Of a stretch of DNA of 10,279 bases, positions 1-6,533 are shown piece after piece. The notes under the pieces were generated by a model. That model did not search any database, was not told the DNA's origin, and worked only from the letters and a program-made list of their open reading frames with translations. The translations under genes were made by a program, and so were the position numbers. Every line of letters begins with the position of its first letter. The stretch's first letter is position 1. This DNA comes from an uncultured Pseudomonadota bacterium (GTDB taxonomy: Bacteria > Pseudomonadota > Gammaproteobacteria > Burkholderiales > Burkholderiaceae_C): NCBI GenBank assembly GCA_900320815.1, contig ONTY01000018.1, positions 1 to 10,279 on the forward strand. Reading direction: 5' to 3'.

Positions 1-755
1 GGGAACCAGGGGGAAACAATCGCGTGCCGCTGCACCAGCATCAGGCTCAGGCACGCTGTGACCAGCCCCCAGAGGTAGGCGCCGGCATCACCCGCAAACA
101 CCAGCCCCAGCGGCCAGTTCCACACCAGAAAGCCCGCCGTGGCCGCCGCCAGCGTGATGGCAATGGCGGCCAGCTCCCTATCGCCCACCTGAATGGCCAC
201 ATGCGCCAGCGCCACATTCACCACCAGCGCCACGGAGCCGGCCAGACCGTTGTAGCCGTCGATAATGTTGAAGGCGTGCGGCAGCCCGGTCACAGCCAGC
301 AGCGTCAGCGCCAGCGCAGGCAGCGGGTGCATGCGCCAGAGTGCGTCTGCCCAGGCAAAGCCCAAGCGCGGCACCGTCACGCCCAGCAGCACCACCGCCA
401 ACGCCGCCGAGCACAAGGTAAGCAGCAAGCGCAGCACCACGCGCAGCCGGTGCGTCATATCTTCCAGCACGGCGCCGGCAAAAGCGGGCGCGAGCATGAG
501 CAGCCACTGCGGCAAGTTGAGTTCTTCCCACTGCAAATTGCCTGCCATGTGCAGCCGCTGCAGCAGCGGCAGCGCCGCCAGCGCCAGCGCCCAGCCCAGC
601 AAGATGCCGATGCCGCCCACGCGCGGCGTCTCGCCCATGTGAAAGCGTTGCGGCGCATCCGGCGCATACGGCACTGCGCGGCGCAGCAGCAGGCGCCGCA
701 GCACGATGGCGGCAATCAAGGCGATGGGGAAGGCCAGCAAGGCCAGCGAGAGCAT
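1..755 (-). CDS. MraY/WecA-family polyprenyl-phosphate sugar-1-phosphate transferase, partial (N-terminal ~251 aa)
   Basis: Integral inner-membrane enzyme that transfers a sugar-1-phosphate (probably an N-acetylhexosamine) from a UDP-sugar to undecaprenyl phosphate, the first step of O-antigen or other lipid-linked glycan synthesis. Reading leftwards from ATG at 755, the frame stays open to the window edge, so the C-terminus is missing. Visible family motifs: ETPRVGG at about residues 42-48, an acidic pair ED at 98-99 where MraY has DD, NIIDGYNGLAG at 163-173, and FAGDAGAYLWG at 220-230 with the conserved GDAG. Hydrophobic segments are spread throughout, beginning at residues 3-19. The ED variant is, as I recall, common in the WbpL-like bacterial branch, so WecA/WbpL is likelier than MraY. 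The start is chosen because it places the first membrane helix about 40 residues before the PRVGG motif, as in relatives. No strong ribosome site is seen. It diverges from the large glycosyltransferase gene, which fits a polysaccharide locus. The exact sugar is unknown. Confidence 0.88.
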   Translation of the reverse strand, partial: MLSLALLAFPIALIAAIVLRRLLLRRAVPYAPDAPQRFHMGETPRVGGIGILLGWALALAALPLLQRLHMAGNLQWEELNLPQWLLMLAPAFAGAVLEDMTHRLRVVLRLLLTLCSAALAVVLLGVTVPRLGFAWADALWRMHPLPALALTLLAVTGLPHAFNIIDGYNGLAGSVALVVNVALAHVAIQVGDRELAAIAITLAAATAGFLVWNWPLGLVFAGDAGAYLWGLVTACLSLMLVQRHAIVSPWF

Positions 756-876
756 GGTGAAACGAGGGACTGCGCCGTGGAAATACCGACGAAAGGGCGC
801 GCATGGTAGCAATTGCGCCACACTGCGCGCGCCCCCATCGTAGCCAAAGCTGGCAGCATCAAGAGTATATGTATGT

Positions 877-897
877 ATGCCCGCACAATACGCGGGT
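877..897. repeat. Intergenic palindromic unit (copy 1)
   Basis: CCCGC at 880-884 pairs with GCGGG at 892-896 around a 7-nt loop. The arms match the core of the units at 5907-5925 and 5978-6000, while the loop differs. About 38 bases to the right is AAATACTC (934-941), a sequence also present at 5953-5960 and, in variant form, at 6050-6057. Conserved stem with variable loop suggests a dispersed repeat family rather than chance. Function is unknown. Confidence 0.55.
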
Positions 898-964
898 AGT
901 AACCATCAAAAATATTGGGTATTAAAAATCTTAAAATACTCACCTCAATGAAGTTCATATGCTG

Positions 965-994
965 GCGTATCTTGCCGGCAATTGAGCGATACCC
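965..994. repeat. Intergenic palindromic unit (copy 2, short form)
   Basis: The perfect 10-bp palindrome TTGCCGGCAA (972-981) is flanked by the inverted pair GTATC (967-971) and GATAC (988-992), and the unit ends ATACCC. The unit at 6069-6110 has the same order: GCGTATC, then TTGCC, GCCGGCA, and a final ATACCC. This copy looks like that one with part of the middle missing. It lies in the presumed leader of the large glycosyltransferase gene, so it could also affect its expression. Confidence 0.5.
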
Positions 995-1069
995 TTGAAG
1001 AATCTTTTTTTGTTTCACCTATTTCCCACTCGCCCGCCAGAGTGCCCTTTCTGCCGCACACTTTGCGCC

Positions 1070-4000
1070 ATGCCCAATACTGTTCATTCCCAGTTTTCCC
1101 CCTTGCACGTGTATCAGCGCGAGATTGGCGCGGCGCACGAATCCTCCTCCCTGGCCATGCTGGCGGCGCTCATCGCCCCTGGTGCGCGCGTGCTGGACGT
1201 GGGCTGCGGCAGCGGTGCGCTGGGGCGTTTTTTGCGCCGGCGCGATGGCGCTGCCGCCGGTCCCATCGACGGGCTGACCATCAACTCCACAGAAGCCGCG
1301 CTCGCTGCCCCCGCCTACCGCCGCGTGGAAGTGGCTGACCTGGAAACAACAAACCTTGTCTCCCTGTTTGGCGCCAGCGGCGGCTACGACACCATCGTCT
1401 GCGCTGACGTGCTCGAGCACATGCGCCACCCGCAGCGTGTGATGGACGCCACCCGCGCCCTGCTGGCACCGCGCGGGCGCGCGCTGCTGTCCATCCCCAA
1501 CGCCAGCCATGTCGGACTGCTGGCAGAGCTGATGGCGGGCGAGTGGCGCTACCGCCCCGAAGGGCTGCTGGACGCCACGCACCTGCGCTTTTTCACGCGC
1601 CGCTCGCTGCTGCGCTTTTTGCAACAAAGCCGCTGGCAGGCGCTGCGCATCCAGGCGCTGCCGCGTCAGCTCAACGAGTCCGAGTTTTCCGCCGCCTTTG
1701 ACGCCCTGCCTCCCCAAGTCGCGCGCTACCTGCTGGGGTTGCCGGACGCGCTCAGCTACCAGTTCATCGTGCAGGCCAGACCGCTGGCCGAAGGCGAGGC
1801 AGCAGCGCCCACGCTGCAGGAAGAAGGCGCCAGCACGCTGGAGCCGCCACAGGCGCTGTTTACCGCGCAGCTCTACCTTGGCGGGGCAGACGGCAGCCTT
1901 GACGAGGAGCGCAAGTGCAGCACCAGCGGTGTGGTGGGCGAGGAGCACCAGACGCTGCGCTTTCAGCTGCCCGCTGATGCCGCGCCCACCGCGCTGCGGC
2001 TGGATCCGGCAGACCGCCCGGGCTTTGTGCACCTGCACGAGATGCGGCTGCTGGCTGCCAGCGGACGCCAGCTCTGGCACTGGCTGCCAGAGCAAGCCGC
2101 CACGCTGCTGGACGCGCCCAGTGCCGGCTGCGTACTCCAGCCGCCCGTGCTCACCGGCGGCGCCTTCACCCTCATGCTCTATGGCAACGACCCCTGGCTG
2201 GAGTTGCCCGTGCCCGCCACTGCACTGGCACGCGCGGCAGGTGGGGTGCTGGATGTGTCGCTGGGCTGGCCCATGTCTGCCGACTTTCTGGCGCTGGCCG
2301 GCAGCGTGCACCAGCACGTGGCCGGCATGTTGCGCCGCCACGCCAAGCTGGCGCGGCGCATGAATGCCGAGCGCGATGCGATGGGCGCGCAACTGCAGGC
2401 CGCACGCGAGGAGCACGCACGCCTGCTGGACGAACTGCTGCGCCAGGGCAAAGACATGCAGCGCATGGCGCAACGCAACGCCTGCCTGCAAGAGCAGATG
2501 CGCCAGCAACAGGCGCTGCTGCACAGCGCCAATGCCGGCCATGACGAAGCCATGCGCCTGCTGCAGAACATTGAACAATCGTTTTCTTTCCGCGCCACAC
2601 GCCCCATCGTCCACGCCAAGGAGCACCTTGACCATCTGCTGCGCCGTCCCGCCCCCGCGCCCCTGCCCATGCCGCTGCCCGATACGCCCGTGGCCATCAT
2701 CGTGCCCGTCTACAAGGGGCTGGAGGACACGCGCCGCTGCCTGGAATCCGTGCTCGCCGCCCCGGCGGGAGCGCCCTGGCGCCTGCTCATCGTCGACGAC
2801 GCCAGCCCGCAGCCAGAACTCTGCGCGTGGCTGCGCGAGTTCGCCCAGCGCGATGCGCGCATCGAACTGCTGGTCAATGAAGAAAACCTGGGCTTTGTCG
2901 GCAGCGTCAACCGCGCCATGCGCGCCGCCGGCAGCGATGACGTGCTGCTGCTCAACAGCGACACCGAAGTGGCCGGCGACTGGCTGGCGCGGCTGCGTGC
3001 CGCCGCCTACAGCGCGCCGCGCATCGCCTCAGTGACGCCCTTTTCCAACAACGCCACCATCTGCAGCTGGCCCAGCTTCTGCGCCGACAACGAACTGCCC
3101 TGCGGCTGGGACTGCGCGCGGCTGGACGCACTCATGGCGCGCGTGAACGCCGGCGCGCGCATCGCCGTGCCCACCGGTGTGGGCTTTTGCATGTACATCC
3201 GCCGCGCCGCGCTGGACGCCGTTGGCCTGTTTGACGAAGAACACTTTGGCCGCGGCTATGGCGAAGAAAACGACTTCTGCTGCCGCGCCACGCAGGCGGG
3301 CTGGCAGCACCTGCACGCGCTGGACGTGTTTGTGCGCCACTTTGGCGGCGTGAGCTTTGGCGCCAGCAAAAAACCGCGCGAAGCAGCCGCGCTGCAAACG
3401 CTGCGCCGCCTGCACCCTGACTACGAAGCGCGCGTGCAGCAGTTCATCGCCGCTGACCCGGCGCGGCTGGCACGCGCACGCGCCTGCTTGGCGTGCGCCA
3501 CAGACAACGCCACCGCGCACCCCACCATCCTCGCCGTGCTGCACGGCAGAGGCGGCGGCACCGAACGGCATGCGATGGAACTGGCGGCGCACCTGGACGC
3601 GCGGGCGCAGTACCTGCTGCTGCTGCCAATGTCGGGCGCGCGCGTCATCTTGCGCATACTGCACGGCGGCAAGCCGGGCTGCGACTTGTTCTTCACCCTG
3701 CCCGGCGACGCGCAGGCGCTGCTGGATGTGCTGCGGCGCATGGGCGTGCGGCACATCCACTACCACCACTTCATCGGCTACAGCGAGTTCGCTTTCAGCC
3801 TGCCGCAGCGCCTTGGGGTTTCCTACGACTTCACCGCGCACGACTACTACACGCTGTGCCCGCAGATTTCGCTCACCGAGCGAGACGACCGCTACTGCGG
3901 CGAGGAAGGCGAGGCGCAGTGCGCCGAATGCCTTGCGCACCGCCCGGCGCCCAGCGGCGGTGCCAGCATCCAGCACTGGCGCCAGCAGCACGCCAGGTTT

Positions 4001-4894
4001 CTGGAAGGCGCGCGCTTTCTCATCGCCCCCTCGCGCGACGCACTCGCGCGTCTGCTGTGTCTGGCGCCCGCCGCGCACCACATCCTGGCGCCGCACACCG
4101 ACATCGCCGCTGGGCAGGCGCTGCCCGTCCCGTCTCCGGCGCCGCTGACGGGCAGCCGCGCGCTCAAAGTTGCCGTCATTGGCGCCATGAGCCGCATCAA
4201 AGGCGCCGACGTGCTGGAAGAAGCCGCCATCGCCGCCAAAGCGCAAGGCTTGCCGGTGGAGTTCCACCTGCTCGGCTACGGCTACCGCGACTTGCAGGTG
4301 CAGCCGCACGCGGCGCTGACCGTGCACGGGCGCTACTCGGATGACGACTTGCCCGCGCTGCTGCGCTGGCTGGCGCCGGACGTGGTGTGGTTCCCCGCGC
4401 AGTGGCCGGAGACGTACAGCTACACCCTCAGCGCCTGCCTGCTCGCCGGGTTGCCCGTCGTCGCGCCGAGCCTGGGCGCCTTTGCCGAGCGGCTGGCCGG
4501 ACGGCGCTGGACGTGGGTGTGCGACTGGCAGCAAACGCCGCAGCAGTGGCTGGAGTTCTTCTGCCGCATCCGCACAGACAACTTCGCTGCTGCCCACGCC
4601 CCGGCGCCATTCGAGCCAATTGCCCACGCGCACAACCCCGCGCACGCCATCCCGCTGCAAGACTCCGCCGAGTGGTACCGCAGCACGTACCTGGACGGCA
4701 TTCCCCCCGCTGAGGACGCCAGCGCGCCGGGCGACGAAGTGCTCAAGGCGCACCTTAGCGGCTATGGCGACGGCCTCGCACGCAACCTGCCGCTGCGCCT
4801 GATTTCCTGGCTGCGCCACACTGCGCTGCTGGATCCGCTGGCGCGCGCCATCCCGGCGCGCTGGAAGACGCGCATCAAGGCGCTGCTGGGCTGA
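1070..4894 (+). CDS. Trifunctional fusion: SAM methyltransferase + GT2 glycosyltransferase + GT4-like glycosyltransferase
   Basis: A single chain of about 1274 aa, probably cytoplasmic or membrane-peripheral, that should build and methylate a surface polysaccharide. Domain order: class I SAM-dependent methyltransferase (about 20-235; motif I VLDVGCGSG at 41-49, DVLEH near 114-118); a beta-rich linker of unknown role (about 262-400); a Glu/Gln/Arg-rich helical stretch likely to be a coiled coil (about 425-505); a GT2 domain (about 540-770) with IVPVYK, VDDAS, the nucleotide-sugar motif LLNSDTEV and the acceptor-site motif GEENDFCCR; and a GT4/GT-B-like domain (about 815-1150) with GRGGGTERHAMEL, GAMSRIKGADVL and ETYSYTLSACLLAGLP. 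About 120 further residues are unassigned. The ATG at 1070 is preferred over an in-frame TTG at 995 because the extra 25 residues look non-conserved and cross the palindromic region; neither start has a strong ribosome site. In the GT4 part the second Glu of the E-x7-E motif is Ala (codon 4433-4435). Sugar and methyl acceptor cannot be read from sequence. Confidence 0.9.
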   Translation: MPNTVHSQFSPLHVYQREIGAAHESSSLAMLAALIAPGARVLDVGCGSGALGRFLRRRDGAAAGPIDGLTINSTEAALAAPAYRRVEVADLETTNLVSLFGASGGYDTIVCADVLEHMRHPQRVMDATRALLAPRGRALLSIPNASHVGLLAELMAGEWRYRPEGLLDATHLRFFTRRSLLRFLQQSRWQALRIQALPRQLNESEFSAAFDALPPQVARYLLGLPDALSYQFIVQARPLAEGEAAAPTLQEEGASTLEPPQALFTAQLYLGGADGSLDEERKCSTSGVVGEEHQTLRFQLPADAAPTALRLDPADRPGFVHLHEMRLLAASGRQLWHWLPEQAATLLDAPSAGCVLQPPVLTGGAFTLMLYGNDPWLELPVPATALARAAGGVLDVSLGWPMSADFLALAGSVHQHVAGMLRRHAKLARRMNAERDAMGAQLQAAREEHARLLDELLRQGKDMQRMAQRNACLQEQMRQQQALLHSANAGHDEAMRLLQNIEQSFSFRATRPIVHAKEHLDHLLRRPAPAPLPMPLPDTPVAIIVPVYKGLEDTRRCLESVLAAPAGAPWRLLIVDDASPQPELCAWLREFAQRDARIELLVNEENLGFVGSVNRAMRAAGSDDVLLLNSDTEVAGDWLARLRAAAYSAPRIASVTPFSNNATICSWPSFCADNELPCGWDCARLDALMARVNAGARIAVPTGVGFCMYIRRAALDAVGLFDEEHFGRGYGEENDFCCRATQAGWQHLHALDVFVRHFGGVSFGASKKPREAAALQTLRRLHPDYEARVQQFIAADPARLARARACLACATDNATAHPTILAVLHGRGGGTERHAMELAAHLDARAQYLLLLPMSGARVILRILHGGKPGCDLFFTLPGDAQALLDVLRRMGVRHIHYHHFIGYSEFAFSLPQRLGVSYDFTAHDYYTLCPQISLTERDDRYCGEEGEAQCAECLAHRPAPSGGASIQHWRQQHARFLEGARFLIAPSRDALARLLCLAPAAHHILAPHTDIAAGQALPVPSPAPLTGSRALKVAVIGAMSRIKGADVLEEAAIAAKAQGLPVEFHLLGYGYRDLQVQPHAALTVHGRYSDDDLPALLRWLAPDVVWFPAQWPETYSYTLSACLLAGLPVVAPSLGAFAERLAGRRWTWVCDWQQTPQQWLEFFCRIRTDNFAAAHAPAPFEPIAHAHNPAHAIPLQDSAEWYRSTYLDGIPPAEDASAPGDEVLKAHLSGYGDGLARNLPLRLISWLRHTALLDPLARAIPARWKTRIKALLG

Positions 4895-4929
4895 AAAACC
4901 CGCCGCTGCCTTTCTTGACCTGTTTTCAT

Positions 4930-4950
4930 GCCCGCTGCACCCGCGCGGGC
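4930..4950. repeat. GC hairpin between the glycosyltransferase gene and norE
   Basis: GCCCGC (4930-4935) pairs with GCGGGC (4945-4950) around a 9-nt loop. It sits 36 bases after the glycosyltransferase stop and 15 bases before the norE ATG. No T-tract follows, so it is not a normal intrinsic terminator. The arms equal those of the intergenic palindromic units, but nothing else of those units is present, so the match may be coincidence in GC-rich DNA. Confidence 0.35.
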
Positions 4951-4965
4951 GCATCATGCTGTGCC

Positions 4966-5562
4966 ATGCACGACGACGCTTTGTCCCCAACCACCACCCC
5001 CCCCCCGTCCGACAACCGCCCCGGCTACACCGGCATGTGGGTCGGCATCACCGCTGAGCTGTTTGAGTTCAGCTTTTTCTTTGCTGCCTATTTCGCCACG
5101 CGCTGGAGTTTTCCGGAGGTTTTTCGCGAAAGCGCCCCCAGACTCTGGACCGGCGGCGGGCTGCTCATCACCATCACCATGCTCACCAGCGGCTATTTTC
5201 TGGTGCGCACCGTGCAGGCTGTGCGCGAAAACAACCAGCGCGCCGCACGCTGCTGGATGCTGGCGGCATTTTTTGTGGCGCTGTGCTACCCGCTGCTCAA
5301 ATATCTGGAAATCCGCTACAACCTGTCGCACGGCGTGAATCCGCGCGGGCAGGCATTTTTCACCGTCTATTATTATCTGACCATCAACCACTTCATGCAC
5401 TCCACCTGGGGGATATTCGGCATGGTGTGGGTGCTGATTCGTATTTTCCAGGGTGCCTACGGCCCGGGCAACCTCAAGGCCGTGGAATCAATGGCAATTT
5501 ACTGGCACGCCACCGACCTGGTATGGCTCATGCTGTTTTCCATGTTTTACGCGTTTGTTTGA
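4966..5562 (+). CDS. norE: NorE-like protein, heme-copper oxidase subunit III family
   Basis: A 198-aa inner-membrane protein of the cytochrome c oxidase subunit III superfamily. NorE proteins are accessory to nitric oxide reductase in denitrifiers; their exact task is not settled, and activity or assembly support is the usual proposal. About five membrane spans are visible (roughly 24-44, 64-84, 95-115, 133-160, 176-197). Family-like motifs are MWVGITAELFEF near 24-35, NHFMHSTWG at 141-149 and YWHATDLVWLMLF at 179-191. The length fits NorE and is shorter than a full aa3-oxidase subunit III (about 260-290 aa). The ATG at 4966 is preferred over an in-frame TTG at 4915, whose extra Cys-rich residues do not look like this family. 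No clear ribosome site is seen. A run of ten C (4997-5006) encodes part of the Thr/Pro-rich N-terminus. norF follows after 20 bases, so the two are surely one operon. A generic COX3-like role is the alternative. Confidence 0.82.
   Translation: MHDDALSPTTTPPPSDNRPGYTGMWVGITAELFEFSFFFAAYFATRWSFPEVFRESAPRLWTGGGLLITITMLTSGYFLVRTVQAVRENNQRAARCWMLAAFFVALCYPLLKYLEIRYNLSHGVNPRGQAFFTVYYYLTINHFMHSTWGIFGMVWVLIRIFQGAYGPGNLKAVESMAIYWHATDLVWLMLFSMFYAFV
4997..5006 (+). repeat. Homopolymeric C10 tract in the norE 5' coding region
   Basis: Ten consecutive C begin 31 bases after the norE start and encode part of a Thr-Pro stretch. Tracts of this length are prone to slippage during replication and to sequencing error. 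A gain or loss of one base would shift the frame before the first membrane span, although the in-frame ATG at 5035 could still start a product lacking only 23 residues. Confidence 0.9.
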
Positions 5563-5567
5563 AAAAA

Positions 5568-5574
5568 AAGGAGG
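5568..5574 (+). promoter_or_regulatory. Strong ribosome binding site of norF
   Basis: AAGGAGG, a full match to the anti-Shine-Dalgarno sequence, ends 8 bases before the norF ATG and directly follows an A8 run that begins in the norE stop codon. It is the strongest ribosome site in the window. It fixes the norF start and suggests norF is translated independently of norE. Confidence 0.85.
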
Positions 5575-5582
5575 CCGCCCCC

Positions 5583-5882
5583 ATGCCCACGTTGCAAACC
5601 ACGAAAAATATGTGGCGCCGCGCTGCCCCAAAAGACGCCACCAGCGCCTGGCTGTGGCTGCTCGTCATCACCGTGCTGTGCCTGGGTGCTGCCGTCGCGC
5701 AGCGCGGGCTGCTGCCCTGGGTCGGCTGGCTGGTGGCCGCGCTCATCTGGCTCAAGGCGCGGCTGGTGGCCGTGCATTACCTGGAAATTGCCGACGCCAG
5801 TCCACTGTTTCGCCGCATCGTCCTCACCTTCATCAGCATTGCCCCCGTGGCACTCATCGCCACAGCCGTCATGGAAGCCTGA
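5583..5882 (+). CDS. norF: NorF-like protein, prokaryotic cytochrome c oxidase subunit IV family
   Basis: A 99-aa membrane protein of the small COX4_pro/NorF type, a partner of NorE in nitric oxide reductase gene sets. Three hydrophobic spans are seen (about 22-40, 43-58 and 77-96). The loop motif LKARLVAVHYLEI at about 57-69 is the hallmark of this family. An excellent ribosome site lies 8 bases upstream of the ATG. The gene starts 20 bases after norE and is the last of the pair; an AT-rich repeat region follows, with no clear intrinsic terminator. Known family biology: NorEF are not catalytic, but their loss lowers or alters nitric oxide reductase activity in some denitrifiers. The catalytic norC and norB genes are absent here, so the link to nitric oxide reduction is an inference from family and pairing. 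Confidence 0.8.
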   Translation: MPTLQTTKNMWRRAAPKDATSAWLWLLVITVLCLGAAVAQRGLLPWVGWLVAALIWLKARLVAVHYLEIADASPLFRRIVLTFISIAPVALIATAVMEA

Positions 5883-5906
5883 TACTCAAATCATGACCTT
5901 GGCGCA

Positions 5907-5925
5907 GCCCGCATATTGAGCGGGC
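5907..5925. repeat. Intergenic palindromic unit (copy 3)
   Basis: GCCCGC (5907-5912) pairs with GCGGGC (5920-5925) around loop ATATTGA. It is followed by AAACAAGGTAT, nearly the same continuation as copy 4, which reads AAACAAACGATACC. It starts 24 bases after the norF stop and has no T-tract, so it is not a standard terminator, though such a stem could still stabilise the norEF mRNA 3' end. Confidence 0.6.
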
Positions 5926-5977
5926 AAACAAGGTATACGGCTTGAAATATTTAAATACTCCATCCCATGACTCTTTA

Positions 5978-6000
5978 TTGCCCGCAATTCATGCGGGCAA
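5978..6000. repeat. Intergenic palindromic unit (copy 4, best conserved)
   Basis: TTGCCCGCA (5978-5986) and TGCGGGCAA (5992-6000) form a perfect 9-bp stem with the 5-nt loop ATTCA. It is followed by ACAAACGATACC. This is the clearest member of the repeat set and the best query for finding other copies in the genome. Confidence 0.7.
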
Positions 6001-6066
6001 ACAAACGATACCAAATCATTTACGTATTTCCACATTTTTTAACGCCTCTAAATACCCCCATTATCT

Positions 6067-6110
6067 GCGTATCATTGCCCGCATAACATGCCGGCAGGCA
6101 AGTAATACCC
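6067..6110. repeat. Intergenic palindromic unit (copy 5, long form)
   Basis: GCGTATC is followed by TTGCCCGCA (6075-6083), the 8-bp palindrome TGCCGGCA (6089-6096), GGCAA (6097-6101) and ATACCC (6105-6110). TTGCC at 6075-6079 pairs with GGCAA, and the outer GTAT (6069-6072) pairs with ATAC (6105-6108). Its ends match copy 2 at 965-994, which links the two intergenic regions. Confidence 0.6.
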
Positions 6111-6173
6111 ATGTCCTTCCTCTGCACAGTGCAGTGCAGCACGGCATTGGGTGCTTCCCTAGAATCCGCCGCC

Positions 6174-6512
6174 ATGTTGCACACCACACACACCTCTTTG
6201 CTTGCCGCTGCCGCCGCGCTGCTGCTGACGGGCAGCGCGCACGCCCAGCCGGGCGGCTTTCAGGACCTCTCGCGCGATGAGCCCACGCTTGGCCGCGCCA
6301 CGCAGCGCATCGAGCGCATTGAGCACGAAGACGCAGGCAACCGCATTGAAGAGCTGCGCGAAGGCGGGCAAACGCAGCGCATCCGCGTGCAGCCCAAGAC
6401 GGGCAACATGCCCGCCTACGAAGTGCAGCCGGCAGACACCACCGGGCGCACCAGCACAGGCGAAAACGGCCCTGGCAGCACCGGGCGGCGCGTGTGGCGG
6501 ATTCCCTTCTAG
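6174..6512 (+). CDS. Secreted DUF2782-family protein of unknown function
   Basis: A 112-aa small protein with a clear Sec signal peptide. Residues 1-24 have a short N-terminus, an Ala/Leu-rich core and an AHA cleavage site before QPGG, so the mature protein of about 88 aa should be periplasmic. The mature part holds the DUF2782-like core, roughly residues 45-90: a charged stretch RIERIEHEDAGNRIEELREG, then GGQTQRIRVQPKTG and PAYEVQP. The ATG at 6174 is preferred over an upstream in-frame ATG at 6111, because the later one begins directly with the signal peptide. The gene lies 21 bases before thrB, on the same strand. From memory, this pairing with homoserine kinase recurs in Burkholderiales, but the function of DUF2782 is not known to me. 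Nothing in the sequence suggests an enzyme. Confidence 0.8.
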   Translation: MLHTTHTSLLAAAAALLLTGSAHAQPGGFQDLSRDEPTLGRATQRIERIEHEDAGNRIEELREGGQTQRIRVQPKTGNMPAYEVQPADTTGRTSTGENGPGSTGRRVWRIPF

Positions 6513-6533
6513 GCGACGGAGCGCACGCACGCG

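Larger units (their letters stand above)
756..1069. other. AT-rich divergent intergenic region with two palindromic units
   Basis: This spacer separates the divergent sugar-phosphate transferase and the large glycosyltransferase. From about 860 to 1015 it is clearly AT-rich against GC-rich flanks, as expected of a region carrying promoters for both genes. It holds two short palindromic units (877-897 and 965-994) resembling units at 5904-6110, and a T7 run at 1005-1011. A TATACT hexamer on the minus strand (868-863) is a possible -10 box for the left gene, but no convincing -35 accompanies it. I could not place a promoter with confidence. Confidence 0.6.
5883..6173. other. AT-rich intergenic region with three palindromic units
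   Basis: About 290 bases without a credible gene lie between norF and the DUF2782 gene. Base composition is much more AT-rich than the flanks. It carries three GCCCGC-based palindromic units (arms starting at 5907, 5980 and about 6077), separated by AT-rich stretches containing AAATACTC (5953-5960) and AAATACCC (6050-6057). The promoter of the DUF2782-thrB operon probably lies here or just after, but no -35/-10 pair stands out. Confidence 0.65.

Noticed and set aside
24..809. Plus-strand open frame of 261 codons at the left edge
   Set aside because: It is extremely rich in Gln, Arg and His and lies antisense to a frame with clear MraY/WecA motifs.
995..1069. TTG start at 995 for the large fusion gene
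   Set aside because: The added 25 residues look unlike the family N-terminus and fall in the AT-rich repeat spacer; ATG at 1070 is more plausible.
1019..2635. Long open frame on the minus strand (538 codons) opposite the methyltransferase part
   Set aside because: Its translation is rich in Arg, Gln, His and Ala without motifs, typical of the antisense shadow of a GC-rich gene. The plus frame has clear enzyme motifs throughout.
4895..4965. FNR/NnrR-type binding site upstream of norE (TTGAC at 4915 with TTTCA after a 4-base gap)
   Set aside because: Only one half-site approaches the consensus; the other half does not match ATCAA.
3029..4990. Long open frame on the minus strand (653 codons) opposite the GT2/GT4 part
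   Set aside because: Low-information Arg/Gln/Val-rich translation with no recognisable domain; it runs antisense to strong glycosyltransferase motifs.
5904..6110. CRISPR-like array made of the three repeats
   Set aside because: Units differ in length and sequence, spacing is uneven (about 73 and 97 bases), and no cas genes are present.
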